DNA of 64,000 bases from Megasphaera sp. MJR8396C (GTDB taxonomy: Bacteria; Bacillota; Negativicutes; Veillonellales; Megasphaeraceae), in NCBI RefSeq assembly GCF_001546855.1, contig NZ_KQ958143.1, positions 1 through 64,000 of the forward strand, read 5' to 3'. The position numbers were made by a program, and so were the translations under genes. Of the stretch, positions 1 to 7,870 are shown piece after piece (the first letter of the stretch is position 1; every line of letters begins with the position of its first letter). The notes beneath the pieces were generated by a model that was not told the origin of the DNA, made no database searches, and worked only from the letters and a program-made list of their open reading frames with translations.

Positions 1-31
1 GTTTTATCATGCCTATTCGGCGCCAATAAAC

Positions 32-65
32 AAAAAGGGACTGCCGCGCTTGCAGCAATCCCTTA
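32..65 (-). terminator. Rho-independent terminator of the radical SAM gene
   Basis: Read on the minus strand, GGGA...CTGC pairs with GCAG...TCCC and is followed by a run of five T. It lies just past the stop of the radical SAM gene at 88. Confidence 0.7.
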
Positions 66-87
66 TAGGTCTACACAGTCTATTCAA

Positions 88-1071
88 TTAATGAAAAGCA
101 GCACAGGCAGTCTTTAAGAACGGCAGATGTTTGCCAAGACCGGTCCGCGACGGCTGAAGCCAGCGGAGATCATAGGGTTCAAAGACGACCTTGCGGTAGG
201 CTTCAAGATCAAGGGGCGTCCCATCCCAGTCGGAATGGATGGCACCATTCTGTTTGATCAGGATATCATAGAGGATGTCGTAATTCTTTCCGTCTTTTTC
301 ATCCCGTTCAATGACCGTGCTGTACGGCAGGGTCTTGTGATAGGTCAATTCCATCCCTTGATAATCAAAATGAAAACCGCAGCGCATACGGCAACCGTCG
401 AGGCCCGTATACTCAGCGATATTTTTTAAGTCGTGAAGAATCTGATCATTTTCTTCTTCGTACAAGTTTTCCGGCGTCGTTTCCGTATAATCAAAGCGGA
501 ACTGAATCGACGCGCCATCGATTTTAATAAACCGATCCAGATACGGTTTTAGCTGGTCGACGGGGTACTTCTTATACAGGACACAGTTGATGCGGAAAGG
601 AACGGCCAATCTCGTCAGGAGCTGATCATTCGATTCTTCCACATAATGCTGCATATGGCGTGAAACGTTGATGCACGTAATTTTATGCCGATTCCGCTGT
701 GTAAAAGCGACGATATCGTCTTCCGTCTGCGTCTCAAAAACCGGAAGTGTCGTGTTGATATAGACCTTATGTGTCACGGGAATGCAGTCCAGCATGCGCT
801 GCAGCGATTCCATGTCAGCAAAGGGTTCGCCCCCGGTAAAGACAAAATCACAAGAGGGGGTAATGCTGTCCATCAAGCGAATACTCCGGCAAATAGCTTC
901 TTCCGAAAAGCCGGTCATGTCTTCATATTCAGCCTTGTTGATACAAAAAGGACAATGATTATGGCAATTGTAAGGCACAAAAATAGTAACCGTAGCGCCC
1001 CCATCGCGCGTTTTATATGGGTAGGCCACACGTGGCACTGTCGTTGCAGCCATACTGATTGTAGTTTGCAT
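88..1071 (-). CDS. Radical SAM protein, function unknown
   Basis: A radical SAM enzyme of about 327 residues. The N-terminal part carries the canonical CX3CX2C cluster motif (CHNHCPFC, cysteines near residues 36, 40 and 43), which binds the [4Fe-4S] cluster that cleaves S-adenosylmethionine. It is followed by the SAM-binding GGEP motif (FTGGEP) about 45 residues later. I see no auxiliary-cluster SPASM cysteine motif, and the substrate cannot be told. The frame is open upstream to an ATG at 1149 (26 more residues), but that ATG has no SD, while the ATG at 1071 has GAGG nine bases upstream. A promoter lies at 1194-1221 and a terminator at 32-65, so it is probably transcribed alone. It could be a cofactor or peptide-modifying enzyme; no precursor peptide is evident beside it. 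Confidence 0.85.
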   Translation of the reverse strand: MQTTISMAATTVPRVAYPYKTRDGGATVTIFVPYNCHNHCPFCINKAEYEDMTGFSEEAICRSIRLMDSITPSCDFVFTGGEPFADMESLQRMLDCIPVTHKVYINTTLPVFETQTEDDIVAFTQRNRHKITCINVSRHMQHYVEESNDQLLTRLAVPFRINCVLYKKYPVDQLKPYLDRFIKIDGASIQFRFDYTETTPENLYEEENDQILHDLKNIAEYTGLDGCRMRCGFHFDYQGMELTYHKTLPYSTVIERDEKDGKNYDILYDILIKQNGAIHSDWDGTPLDLEAYRKVVFEPYDLRWLQPSRTGLGKHLPFLKTACAAFH

Positions 1072-1193
1072 TCTTTTTCGCCTCGAATCATGGATAAGAT
1101 CCCAAGCTGTTCCCACACTGCTGCAATTGAAAAGGAAAGATTTTTTCATTTCACAACAGACAATCTTGTGACCCGAATGTAGTATCCATGCCT

Positions 1194-1221
1194 ATTGTAC
1201 CATAAAAGTCCATTTCTGCAA
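1194..1221 (-). promoter_or_regulatory. Sigma-A-type promoter for the radical SAM gene
   Basis: On the minus strand, TTGCAG (-35) and TACAAT (-10) are separated by 16 bases. Transcription would begin near 1187. Confidence 0.55.
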
Positions 1222-1317
1222 ATGCATGTAGTATATTCCCGTTTTGCATGATTTTTATACCAAACAATTCACATCGAAGAACATTTTTCGTTTATGGCAA
1301 AAGAAATCACGCCGGAC

Positions 1318-2067
1318 TCAGTCCAAGGCTTGGCTGATGTCGCCGGCCGTCTTGATAACGGCCTCAATCGTAGTCTCCCGATTGGCATCTGCCACTCGTT
1401 CGGCCGGACCGGAAACACTGATGGCAGCGGTGATACGGCCGCTGCGAAAGATAGGAGCTGCCACACAGGCCATGCCGAGCTCAACTTCTTCCCGTTCAAT
1501 GGCATAGCCGCGGTTGCGTATTTCGTCCAATTCCGGTAAGAGTTCCTTCCAATCGGTCACGGTATACTCCGTAAATTTTTTCAGGGTACAACCCGTATAG
1601 GACTGTCGATATTCTTCCGAAAAGGCCAGCAAGCACTTGCCCGATGCCGAACAGTAGGCAGGGCGGACGGCTCCGATGGGCGGCGCCGTATCGATGGTCC
1701 TGGGAGACTTGATCTTTTCCAAGATGATGTGCTGCGGATAGGCTGCCCCATTATGGGCAAAGGTCGTGATATGGACGCCTTCGTTGCACTGCAGGGACAA
1801 GGCCTTGGCATAGGGATAGGCGACTTTATGAAATTTATCTTTTTCGCGAAACAGCATCCCCAGGGCATACGCCTGCAGTCCGAGCCAGTACTTTCCCGTT
1901 TCTTCATCCTTTTGGATAAACCCGCGGTGTTCCAGCGTTTCCAACGTACGGCTGACCGTACTTTTATGGAGTTCCATGACTTTACTGATACGCGTTACAC
2001 TGAGGGGCCGCTCTTCTTTTAAAAAGAGCTGTAAAACGGCCAGGGCCCGGTCAATGGATTCAATCAT
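1318..2067 (-). CDS. IclR family transcriptional regulator
   Basis: 249 residues, the usual IclR length. Residues 1-65 form the winged helix-turn-helix (the recognition helix contains HKSTVSRTLETLE, followed by the wing with KYWLGLQ). Residues 75-245 match the GAF-like IclR effector domain, with the typical SGKCLLAF and RGYAIEREEVELGMACVAAP segments. Such proteins bind a small metabolite and repress or activate a nearby catabolic operon. No obvious catabolic partner sits next to it: its neighbours on the same strand are a radical SAM gene and an ADP-ribosylglycohydrolase. The ATG at 2067 has a strong SD (GGGGGAG). Its own promoter lies at 2118-2145. The target genes are unknown. Confidence 0.92.
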   Translation of the reverse strand: MIESIDRALAVLQLFLKEERPLSVTRISKVMELHKSTVSRTLETLEHRGFIQKDEETGKYWLGLQAYALGMLFREKDKFHKVAYPYAKALSLQCNEGVHITTFAHNGAAYPQHIILEKIKSPRTIDTAPPIGAVRPAYCSASGKCLLAFSEEYRQSYTGCTLKKFTEYTVTDWKELLPELDEIRNRGYAIEREEVELGMACVAAPIFRSGRITAAISVSGPAERVADANRETTIEAVIKTAGDISQALD

Positions 2068-2117
2068 AAGCGCTCCCCCGATCCGGCATCATCACGACGC
2101 CAAGAATAATAATCTTA

Positions 2118-2145
2118 ATTATATGGGATGCACACATAATGTCAA
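2118..2145 (-). promoter_or_regulatory. Strong promoter of the IclR gene
   Basis: On the minus strand, perfect TTGACA and TATAAT boxes are separated by 16 bases. The AT-rich stretch over and just after the -10 (2105-2125) contains ATAAT/ATTAT arms that could be an autoregulatory operator; that part is inference. Confidence 0.65.
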
Positions 2146-2167
2146 GAAAAAAGACGCAGAAGAACCA

Positions 2168-3232
2168 TCAGTGACTGACAGCTTCTCCTTCCACTTGCTG
2201 CATCCGGTTGTGCTCATAGAGGCACTGCGACAATTTCCGGATTAAGACATCGCATTCCAAATTACAGCTCCAGCTCTTAGGAATCGCCTTATCGCCAAAG
2301 ATAGTGCCCATAATGTTCCCGCAAATCGCTCCGCAGGTATCACTGTCGCCGTCTTGATTGCAGGCCATGAGGACGGCTTCTTTCAAGGTACCCGTCTTGA
2401 GCACGCAGTAGATGGATAAGGCCAGGGCCTCATCGGCTTTTTTCCCAAGGCCGATTTTTTTCATCGACCGGGCAGGATTGCGGTCGGTAACGGCTTCATC
2501 GATGGCATGCAGCAGCAATTTCAACAGGCGTGCGCCTTCGGGATCACGCTGCAGGATATGGAGGGCTCCGCCGAGAGCCGTACTGATATCCTTCCCTACC
2601 GCCAAGGATGCGATGATAGCGCTTATCGTCGCCGTCGACAGGAAAGCCTTGGGATTGCCGTGGGTCAGACTGGCCGCCTGAGATCCGACAAAAAAGGCCA
2701 TCTCCGGATCGCCTTCATAAAAGAGCCCGATGGGAGCCGCCCGCATGACCGTGCTGTTGCCGCTGCTGTGATTGAGGGTTTCATCACGAGACAATTTTTT
2801 CCCCGATGCCAGGGCCGTCAGGCAGGTCTTCCCTGGAGAACGGCGGGCAAACAAAGCCTGTTCTCCCATCATGTCATATTCCAGGTCGACTTCATGGTCC
2901 TGGCGATTCATCCATTTTTCCTGTTCCGGGCGGATGATGCGCTCGGTCTGTGTGTAGTACCAGCGCATATAAGACCGGTACAGGCCTTCGGTCGGTTCCA
3001 GTCCGTCGTGATCGGCCCACAACATGCCGTCTGCCGTAAATAAGGACAGCTGGGTATCATCCGAAATGATACTTTTATTGCCGTTCTTGGCCGACTTTAA
3101 AACGGTCCGCAGTCCATAAGGGCCATACTTCTTATGAATCGTTTTCAAATCGTCTTTGCCAATAACAAACCCCAAAGCATCGCCGACAGCGCCGCCCAAC
3201 ATACAACCCATAAATCGATTCAATCCATCCAT
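2168..3232 (-). CDS. ADP-ribosylglycohydrolase family protein
   Basis: About 354 residues with the ADP-ribosylglycohydrolase (DraG/ARH) fold. The N-terminal metal and substrate loop is GAVGDALG. SDDTQ follows near residue 60. The C-terminal metal-binding motif DGDSDTCGAICGNIMG lies near residue 300. The aspartates of SDDT and DGDSD bind the two Mg ions in this family. Members remove ADP-ribose from proteins or hydrolyse small ADP-ribosyl compounds. No ADP-ribosyltransferase or nitrogenase gene is nearby, so the substrate is open. The frame extends to a GTG at 3241 (three residues). Neither start has a good SD; I chose the ATG at 3232 because the protein then begins just before the conserved GAVGDALG. 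No terminator is visible after it. Confidence 0.9.
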   Translation of the reverse strand: MDGLNRFMGCMLGGAVGDALGFVIGKDDLKTIHKKYGPYGLRTVLKSAKNGNKSIISDDTQLSLFTADGMLWADHDGLEPTEGLYRSYMRWYYTQTERIIRPEQEKWMNRQDHEVDLEYDMMGEQALFARRSPGKTCLTALASGKKLSRDETLNHSSGNSTVMRAAPIGLFYEGDPEMAFFVGSQAASLTHGNPKAFLSTATISAIIASLAVGKDISTALGGALHILQRDPEGARLLKLLLHAIDEAVTDRNPARSMKKIGLGKKADEALALSIYCVLKTGTLKEAVLMACNQDGDSDTCGAICGNIMGTIFGDKAIPKSWSCNLECDVLIRKLSQCLYEHNRMQQVEGEAVSH

Positions 3233-3364
3233 GCAGCTCACTGCTGCTAAAACACAGAAAACAGGAGTTCTTTTGTCCTATAACAAGATGTTCGCAACGG
3301 AGACGGACTTATTCCCCATATACAGTTGTTCTCCCAGAAGCGAAAGGGCTTACAAAACATTATA

Positions 3365-3557
3365 CGGACGCAATCTTCCTATCCATGTCTGCAGAGGCAG
3401 CAGCAGTTGTCCCACCTTTCTCAATTTGTAAAGTAACACTCCGCTCAAGGGCCTCTGCCTGTGCTTGAGCATTGCTCCATATGGAATAAAAAAAGTTGCT
3501 CCGATGTTCCATATGCCGTGCCAAAAACGCTGCCCTCCCTACAGAGGACCTCGTCCG
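3365..3557 (-). ncRNA. Candidate structured RNA, 6S RNA-like
   Basis: This 475-base gap between genes contains no credible protein gene but can fold, on the minus strand, into one long closed structure. CGGACG at the 5' end pairs with CGTCCG at the 3' end. The stem continues with TCCT/AGGA, CTGTAG/CTGCAG and GAGG-CAGC/GCTGCCTC. Inside it are an apical 9-base-pair hairpin (CATATGGAA/TTCCATATG) and a 7-base-pair hairpin (GCTCAAG/CTTGAGC) on the 3' side only. A long closing stem, a wide central opening with a small 3'-side hairpin and an apical stem, with a length of about 190 nt, are the outline of Firmicute 6S RNA. AT-rich promoter-like sequence (TATACT, 3598-3603) lies upstream. I cannot confirm the family by eye. 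The remaining bases, 3233-3364 and 3604-3658, show no further feature. Confidence 0.4.
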
Positions 3558-3658
3558 TTACCCGTTCTACTCACAATCTTTACAACTTTATATAAATAGT
3601 ATATAATTATAAATTTGTACTTCCATTATACAGGTTCTGAGACATTTTTGCAAATAAA

Positions 3659-3694
3659 AAGGATGACCAATACAAAAACTTTGGTCATCCTTTT
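3659..3694 (-). terminator. Terminator of the aminotransferase gene
   Basis: AGGATGACCAA pairs with TTGGTCATCCT; T-rich sequence follows on both strands, so it can work in either direction. Confidence 0.75.
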
Positions 3695-3716
3695 GTCTTT
3701 TATGGTAAAAAAATCT

Positions 3717-4985
3717 TTACTTAGCAGCCAGGCTTGCCGAATCCATCAGCGCCACCCGGTCGACGGCTTTTTTGATGGTCCCGGCAAGGCCCGTCATCTT
3801 GCTTTCAGCAATGGAGCAAATCCCAAGGCGAACGCCTTCAGCCAAAGGTACGGCAAAGATGAGGTCCTCTTGGAGCGCTTGGCATAGTGCCGTCGAATGA
3901 GCCGTCGGGACGGAAATGAAGAACCCGCCCTGATAAGGAACGTGCTGCAGGCCGCAGCTCCGTGCTTCTTCGACGAATACGGCCCCGCGGCGATGAAGTT
4001 TATCGGCAAAGGCCAATCGTTCGGCATCGAGGCGTGCTTTCAGGGACTGATCTCCGCGGATCTCCGTCAGCAAGGTCATGGCCGCCCGGTTAACATTAGA
4101 CCAGGCCGTCCGGGCCGAATATTTGCCAAGATCGGCAAATTCGTCAATGACGTCTTTACTCGACGACACGCCGATGAGGGCGCCGGCTCGCTGACCGTAC
4201 AGGGTATAGCCCTTCGACATGCTGAAGGCAAACATCGAAAAGATATGGGCCGGAAGGTTAGAGAATTGTTTCATAAAGGAGCGCACCTTATTCTTTTCAC
4301 CGGCATAGGCAATGTAGGCGATGTCGACGAGAAGGCTCAGTCGCTTTCCCTGCTTTTCATGGAAACGGCAGACGTCGAGGACCTGGCGCCATTCTTCGTC
4401 GGACAGGGCAAACCCCGTCGGGTTGTTGGCCGGCGTATTGAGGATAATCAGCAAGGAATCTTGACTTTCAAGGGCCTCTGATACAGCCGCCGAAAAGGAA
4501 ACGATATTAAAATGGCCCTTCGAATCAATCATGGAAAAAGGGCGGAGACGGCGGCCGATTTCCTGGCACAAAGCATCGTAAATATTCCAGCGCCAATTCG
4601 TCGTAAGGACGACGTCACCCACTTCAGAATAATTGGCAATGGCAATATGGATGGCCCCGGTACCGCCTGCCGTAGCGACGGCATCGGTGTAGCCTTCGGG
4701 GCGACAGTCTTCAAAGGCTTCCTCGATGGCCCCCTGACGGTAGGATTCTAACCCCAGCGGCGGTGCATAGGTGATAAAATCGCGCATTGGCAAGGCGCGG
4801 TAGAGTTCTTCTACAACGGGCAGACAGGCCAATTGTTCATCATCTCCGGCATAACAGCCGATGGCGGCGTTGACGACGCGCTCTGCCCCATACTGAGCGG
4901 CCGCTTCTCGTGCGGCGGCGCTGGCGGAAAACACGACGTCGCGTAAAACCTTTCCTTCTCTGCTTGCTGCTGCCATAATCGTCAT
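3717..4985 (-). CDS. Pyridoxal-phosphate-dependent aminotransferase (class I/II)
   Basis: 422 residues of the fold-type I aspartate/aromatic aminotransferase family. Visible landmarks are the cofactor-cradle glycines (ATAGGTGAI, near 105), NTPANNPTGFALS (near 185, the Asn that contacts the PLP ring), DIAYIAYAG (the Asp that pairs with the pyridine nitrogen), and SMSKGYTLYGQRAG with the Schiff-base Lys near residue 265. The GGFFIS segment near 365 is also typical of the family. The enzyme transfers an amino group between an amino acid and a 2-oxo acid in the cytosol; the substrate cannot be read from sequence. The ATG has GAGAGGGG nine bases upstream. The -10 (TATAAT at 5048-5053) has a poor -35, and the TGTATACA pair at 5093-5128 lies about 70 bases upstream of the likely start point, which would suit an activator. 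Confidence 0.88.
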   Translation of the reverse strand: MTIMAAASREGKVLRDVVFSASAAAREAAAQYGAERVVNAAIGCYAGDDEQLACLPVVEELYRALPMRDFITYAPPLGLESYRQGAIEEAFEDCRPEGYTDAVATAGGTGAIHIAIANYSEVGDVVLTTNWRWNIYDALCQEIGRRLRPFSMIDSKGHFNIVSFSAAVSEALESQDSLLIILNTPANNPTGFALSDEEWRQVLDVCRFHEKQGKRLSLLVDIAYIAYAGEKNKVRSFMKQFSNLPAHIFSMFAFSMSKGYTLYGQRAGALIGVSSSKDVIDEFADLGKYSARTAWSNVNRAAMTLLTEIRGDQSLKARLDAERLAFADKLHRRGAVFVEEARSCGLQHVPYQGGFFISVPTAHSTALCQALQEDLIFAVPLAEGVRLGICSIAESKMTGLAGTIKKAVDRVALMDSASLAAK

Positions 4986-5092
4986 CGTAAAAACCCCTCT
5001 CTATCTATCCATTCCCCTTTGACACGGCAAAGGTTCCAACGCTCTGCATTATAGCACCGAAACCGCCATTTTTATATAGGAAAGGGCGCAAA

Positions 5093-5128
5093 ATACTGTA
5101 TACATGAGAAGTATATTGTATACAGTAT
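5093..5128. promoter_or_regulatory. Inverted repeat with two TGTATACA sites 20 bp apart
   Basis: The 11-base arms ATACTGTATAC and GTATACAGTAT are perfect inverted copies separated by 14 bases. Each contains the palindrome TGTATACA (5097-5104 and 5117-5124), exactly 20 bp apart, so both would sit on the same face of the helix. This resembles a double operator for a GntR-type regulator acting on the aminotransferase gene. The hairpin also ends in TTTTG on the minus strand, right after the MgtC gene stop, so a weak terminator is an alternative. Confidence 0.45.
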
Positions 5129-5130
5129 CT

Positions 5131-5850
5131 TCAAGGCCCGACAACGGCTTTTTTCTGACCGTCATCGGCATAAAAATCGGCTTCTTTTATGCCTTTCACG
5201 GCTAAGAGCTCACTGATGATTTCCGGCGCATCCAGATGGGACACGGCGGTCAATTCCAATTCAATCTCCGAAAAAGGTGCCTCATCGTCACTGTAATTGT
5301 GGAACTTTTTAATATGGAGCTGATGGTCGCTTACAAAACCGGACAGTCTCCGCGCTTGGCCGATATTGTTCTTCATGACGACATGCATGATATATTTTTT
5401 CCGGAACTGTCCTTCGAGGCGGGCGTCTAAGCGAACGAAGACGGTCAGGACTAAAAAGATAAGGGCCGTTGCCACGATCGATACGACCAGATAACCGGCA
5501 CCGACGACAAGGCCGATGGCCGATACGGCCCAAACGCCGGCCGCCGTCGTAAGCCCGCGGACACTGCGTTCTTTCTGATTGGCCAAAATCGTTCCGGCAC
5601 CGATGAAGCCGACACCCGATACGACCTGGGCGGCAATGCGCCCGGGGTCGGCATTGCGGTAGCCGAACTCAAAAAAATACTCCATGGCGACGTTGATAGA
5701 AATAATCATGCACAGGCAGGAGCCGACGCATACCAGCGTATGGGTCCGGAGTCCGGCCGACTTACTTTGAGACTGCCGTTCATATCCGATGATGGCCCCC
5801 AGGATGAGGGATATGACCAAGCGGATGATGCTGTCTTCTGTTGAAATCAT
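5131..5850 (-). CDS. MgtC/SapB family membrane protein
   Basis: 239 residues. The first 140 form the MgtC membrane domain with four to five hydrophobic helices and the hallmark segments GYERQ, SAGLRTHTLVCVGS, RIAAQVVSGVGFIGAGTI and GLTTAAGVWAVSAIG. The C-terminal part (about 150-230) looks like the soluble ACT-like domain seen in longer members. MgtC proteins sit in the inner membrane and are tied to magnesium homeostasis and, in pathogens, to inhibition of the F-type ATPase; bacterial housekeeping members are less well understood. It stands alone on the minus strand, divergent from the acyltransferase-like gene. The 380-base upstream gap could carry a metal-responsive leader, but I could not match it to the M-box consensus. 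SD is GAAGTG. Confidence 0.9.
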   Translation of the reverse strand: MISTEDSIIRLVISLILGAIIGYERQSQSKSAGLRTHTLVCVGSCLCMIISINVAMEYFFEFGYRNADPGRIAAQVVSGVGFIGAGTILANQKERSVRGLTTAAGVWAVSAIGLVVGAGYLVVSIVATALIFLVLTVFVRLDARLEGQFRKKYIMHVVMKNNIGQARRLSGFVSDHQLHIKKFHNYSDDEAPFSEIELELTAVSHLDAPEIISELLAVKGIKEADFYADDGQKKAVVGP

Positions 5851-6130
5851 AAAACAATCACTTCTTTCAAAACATTATTTTATATTCCTCAATAAATCAG
5901 AACTATGATATGATGAGTCCATAGAACCGCCTCCTGGCGACCTATTTATCGAACAAAAAGGCCGTGCCCCTTCTGACAGGGACTGAAGCCGGGCAAGTAC
6001 ACCCTATCAAGATGCCGATGGAAAGAAGGCGCGGGAGGAAGCACATCGTTCTTTCAACAGTGTATCATAAACCATGCCCCTTCGTCAGGCCCATTTAAAG
6101 CCCGTAAAGAAAGTTATTTTCAGAATATTT
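5851..6130. other. Divergent intergenic region with strong secondary structure, unassigned
   Basis: Between the divergent MgtC-family and acyltransferase-like genes. It holds several inverted repeats: GAAAGAA/TTCTTTC around 6013-6055, a compact ATAG-CCGCC/GGCG-CTAT hairpin around 5920-5946, and a G/C-rich block between them. On the plus strand a TATGAT box lies near 5905. The pattern suggests a structured leader RNA, but it matches none of the M-box, Mn (yybP-ykoY), fluoride or T-box signatures that I know. There is no credible protein gene. Confidence 0.3.
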
Positions 6131-6158
6131 TTTACATCCGTTAAGAAAACGTTATAAT
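6131..6158 (+). promoter_or_regulatory. Promoter of the acyltransferase-like gene
   Basis: TTTACA and TATAAT separated by 16 bases, about 75 bases before the start codon. Confidence 0.6.
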
Positions 6159-6232
6159 ATCACTATAGTATATAGAAGCAGTTCAAACCAGCGCTTCGGT
6201 TTTACTGCCCCTAAGAAAGAAGGTCACGAACT

Positions 6233-7189
6233 ATGAATCGATTCATTTATTTCGATAACCTGCGCAGCTTATCGATTATATTGACCCTGGCCGCCCTATT
6301 ACTTCCTTTGGGAACGGTCTTTTATGAAGAAAGCGCGGCCATTGCCATTGCCGCTGTCTTTTTTATCAGCGCCTATTTCGGTGCGTCCAAACTGCGGATA
6401 CGAACGATCCCATTCTTTCTCAAAGATCGTTGGCACCGCTTAGGCCTGCCCCTCATCGTGCTGATCCTCTTTGGCATTGAAGAAAGACTCGTGACCGGCA
6501 CCCTGCCCGTCGTATCGTGGGCCCTGGCCTGGCTGCTGCTGTTATTTGCCTTATTGAGCCTGGTAAAGAGGGCCGCTCACAGCTTCCTGCAGCAGCGAAA
6601 ACTCGGCCGTCCGACCGCTCCGTTTCTAACGCTGTTTTTCCTCTTATGGGCAGCCGCCCTCTATGGCGCCCATCTGTTCCTGCCCCCATCGGTGATGATT
6701 CCCTATCTCGCCATCATCCGGCCCGATTGGCTGATCCTGTCCTTGTTTTCCTTCATCTTGGGACTTCAAGCCTTTCGCAGCCGCTGGTTTACGGCCAATG
6801 GATACGTCCCGTCTATGGGAAGCTTCATCGCCTTTATCGTCGTCCTGATAGCGAACAGCCTGCTGATGACCGGCGTCATCCCGACGATCCCCTGGGTAGC
6901 TGCACCCTTATCGGCTGCCCTTCCCATGACCGCCGTCTTAGGCCTGACAGCCTTCTTTCATCAGTATTTTAACGGCCATCGCCCGTGGTCCCAGTCTCTT
7001 CATCGCCTGGGTTACGGCTTATTCTTCATCAGCGAACCGATCATCATTCATACGACCTGGTTCCTCCACCCGCTGGCAGCTGCCTCGTGGTTGAAAACTT
7101 TATTGACCCTGCTCATTCTGGTCGTTTACAGTTACCTGCTTTGCCGATACGCCCTGCTCCATCTATCATGCTTTAAAAGCAAGGGCTAA
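6233..7189 (+). CDS. Acyltransferase 3-like integral membrane protein
   Basis: 318 residues with nine to ten hydrophobic helices. The N-terminal FDNLRSLSII and the FFISAYFGASKLR...FLKDRWHRLGLPL stretch match the layout of acyltransferase 3 proteins, which transfer acyl groups to sugars, glucans or lipids at the inner membrane. Active members carry a histidine in helix 1 (pattern LRxxAxxxVxxxH). Here that helix reads LTLAALLLPLG with no His, so catalysis may be lost or the protein may belong to a related group. SD AGAAAGAAGG is clear. It is the first of a run of four plus-strand membrane genes (with DedA and two ArnT-like transferases) that appear to serve the envelope. The call rests on the topology and N-terminal motif only. 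Confidence 0.65.
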   Translation: MNRFIYFDNLRSLSIILTLAALLLPLGTVFYEESAAIAIAAVFFISAYFGASKLRIRTIPFFLKDRWHRLGLPLIVLILFGIEERLVTGTLPVVSWALAWLLLLFALLSLVKRAAHSFLQQRKLGRPTAPFLTLFFLLWAAALYGAHLFLPPSVMIPYLAIIRPDWLILSLFSFILGLQAFRSRWFTANGYVPSMGSFIAFIVVLIANSLLMTGVIPTIPWVAAPLSAALPMTAVLGLTAFFHQYFNGHRPWSQSLHRLGYGLFFISEPIIIHTTWFLHPLAAASWLKTLLTLLILVVYSYLLCRYALLHLSCFKSKG

Positions 7190-7276
7190 TTCGCATAGTG
7201 ACTAGCCCGCACAGGCCATCTATGCTATGATATATCGTAAAGTTTATTTTTTAGTCACCCTAAGGAGAGTGCCTCA

Positions 7277-7870
7277 TTGGATACGCTATTACAACTCATG
7301 GAATCGTATGGCTATATCGCCCTTTTCGTCGCTATGGTCTTAGAAAATGCTAATATCCCCATCCCCAGTGAAGTCGTGTTGGGCTTTGCCGGATTTCTCA
7401 TTTCTCAGCAAATCTTCTCTTTTTGGACGACCTTCATCGTCGCCTGTCTGGCCGGCCTCGTCGGCTCGGTCTTAAGTTATTGGCTCGGTTCGTACGGCGG
7501 CCGCCCTTTGCTCTTAAAGTACGGCAAATACATCTTCTTTAACGAGCACAAATTCCAAATGGCAGAAAACATGTTCAATAAGTACGGCGGTGCTGCCGTC
7601 CTCATCTGCCGCTGCCTGCCCGGCGTCCGCACCTTTATCTCCTTCCCGGCCGGTGTCGCCCGCTACCCCTTCTGGAAATTCACGATCTTCACGATTATCG
7701 GCACCATCCCCTGGACCCTGCTTCTGGTATGGGCCGGATCGCTCCTCGGCAGTCATTGGCGCGACCTCATTCAGTACAATCACATCTTCCTTATCGTCAT
7801 CGCCGTCGTCTGCGTCATCGCAGGGATCGTCTATTTTTGGCATAAACGCCGTCGGAGAAATGCCGCATGA
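7277..7870 (+). CDS. DedA family membrane protein (TTG start)
   Basis: 197 residues of the DedA/VTT family. N-terminal ENANIPIPSEVVLGFAGFL contains the acidic and proline residues expected in the re-entrant loop. RCLPGVRTFISFPAGVARYPFWKF (near 117-140) carries the conserved F/YxRxxPGxRxxxxxxAG motif with its essential arginine. Hydrophobic helices and a basic tail (KRRRRNAA) follow. DedA proteins move or flip undecaprenyl phosphate or phospholipids across the inner membrane and support cation and polymyxin tolerance. The start is TTG, supported by AAGGAGAG nine bases upstream; the next ATG is seven codons inside. Its last codons overlap the next gene (ATGA), so it is translationally coupled to the ArnT-like transferase, which needs a polyprenyl-phosphate sugar donor. 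The pairing makes functional sense. Confidence 0.93.
   Translation: MDTLLQLMESYGYIALFVAMVLENANIPIPSEVVLGFAGFLISQQIFSFWTTFIVACLAGLVGSVLSYWLGSYGGRPLLLKYGKYIFFNEHKFQMAENMFNKYGGAAVLICRCLPGVRTFISFPAGVARYPFWKFTIFTIIGTIPWTLLLVWAGSLLGSHWRDLIQYNHIFLIVIAVVCVIAGIVYFWHKRRRRNAA

Noticed and set aside
5851-6130. M-box magnesium riboswitch before the MgtC-like gene
   Set aside because: A GCC-AUGG-like piece exists, but the GGUGAGGCUCCU and other M-box cores are absent or in the wrong order on either strand.
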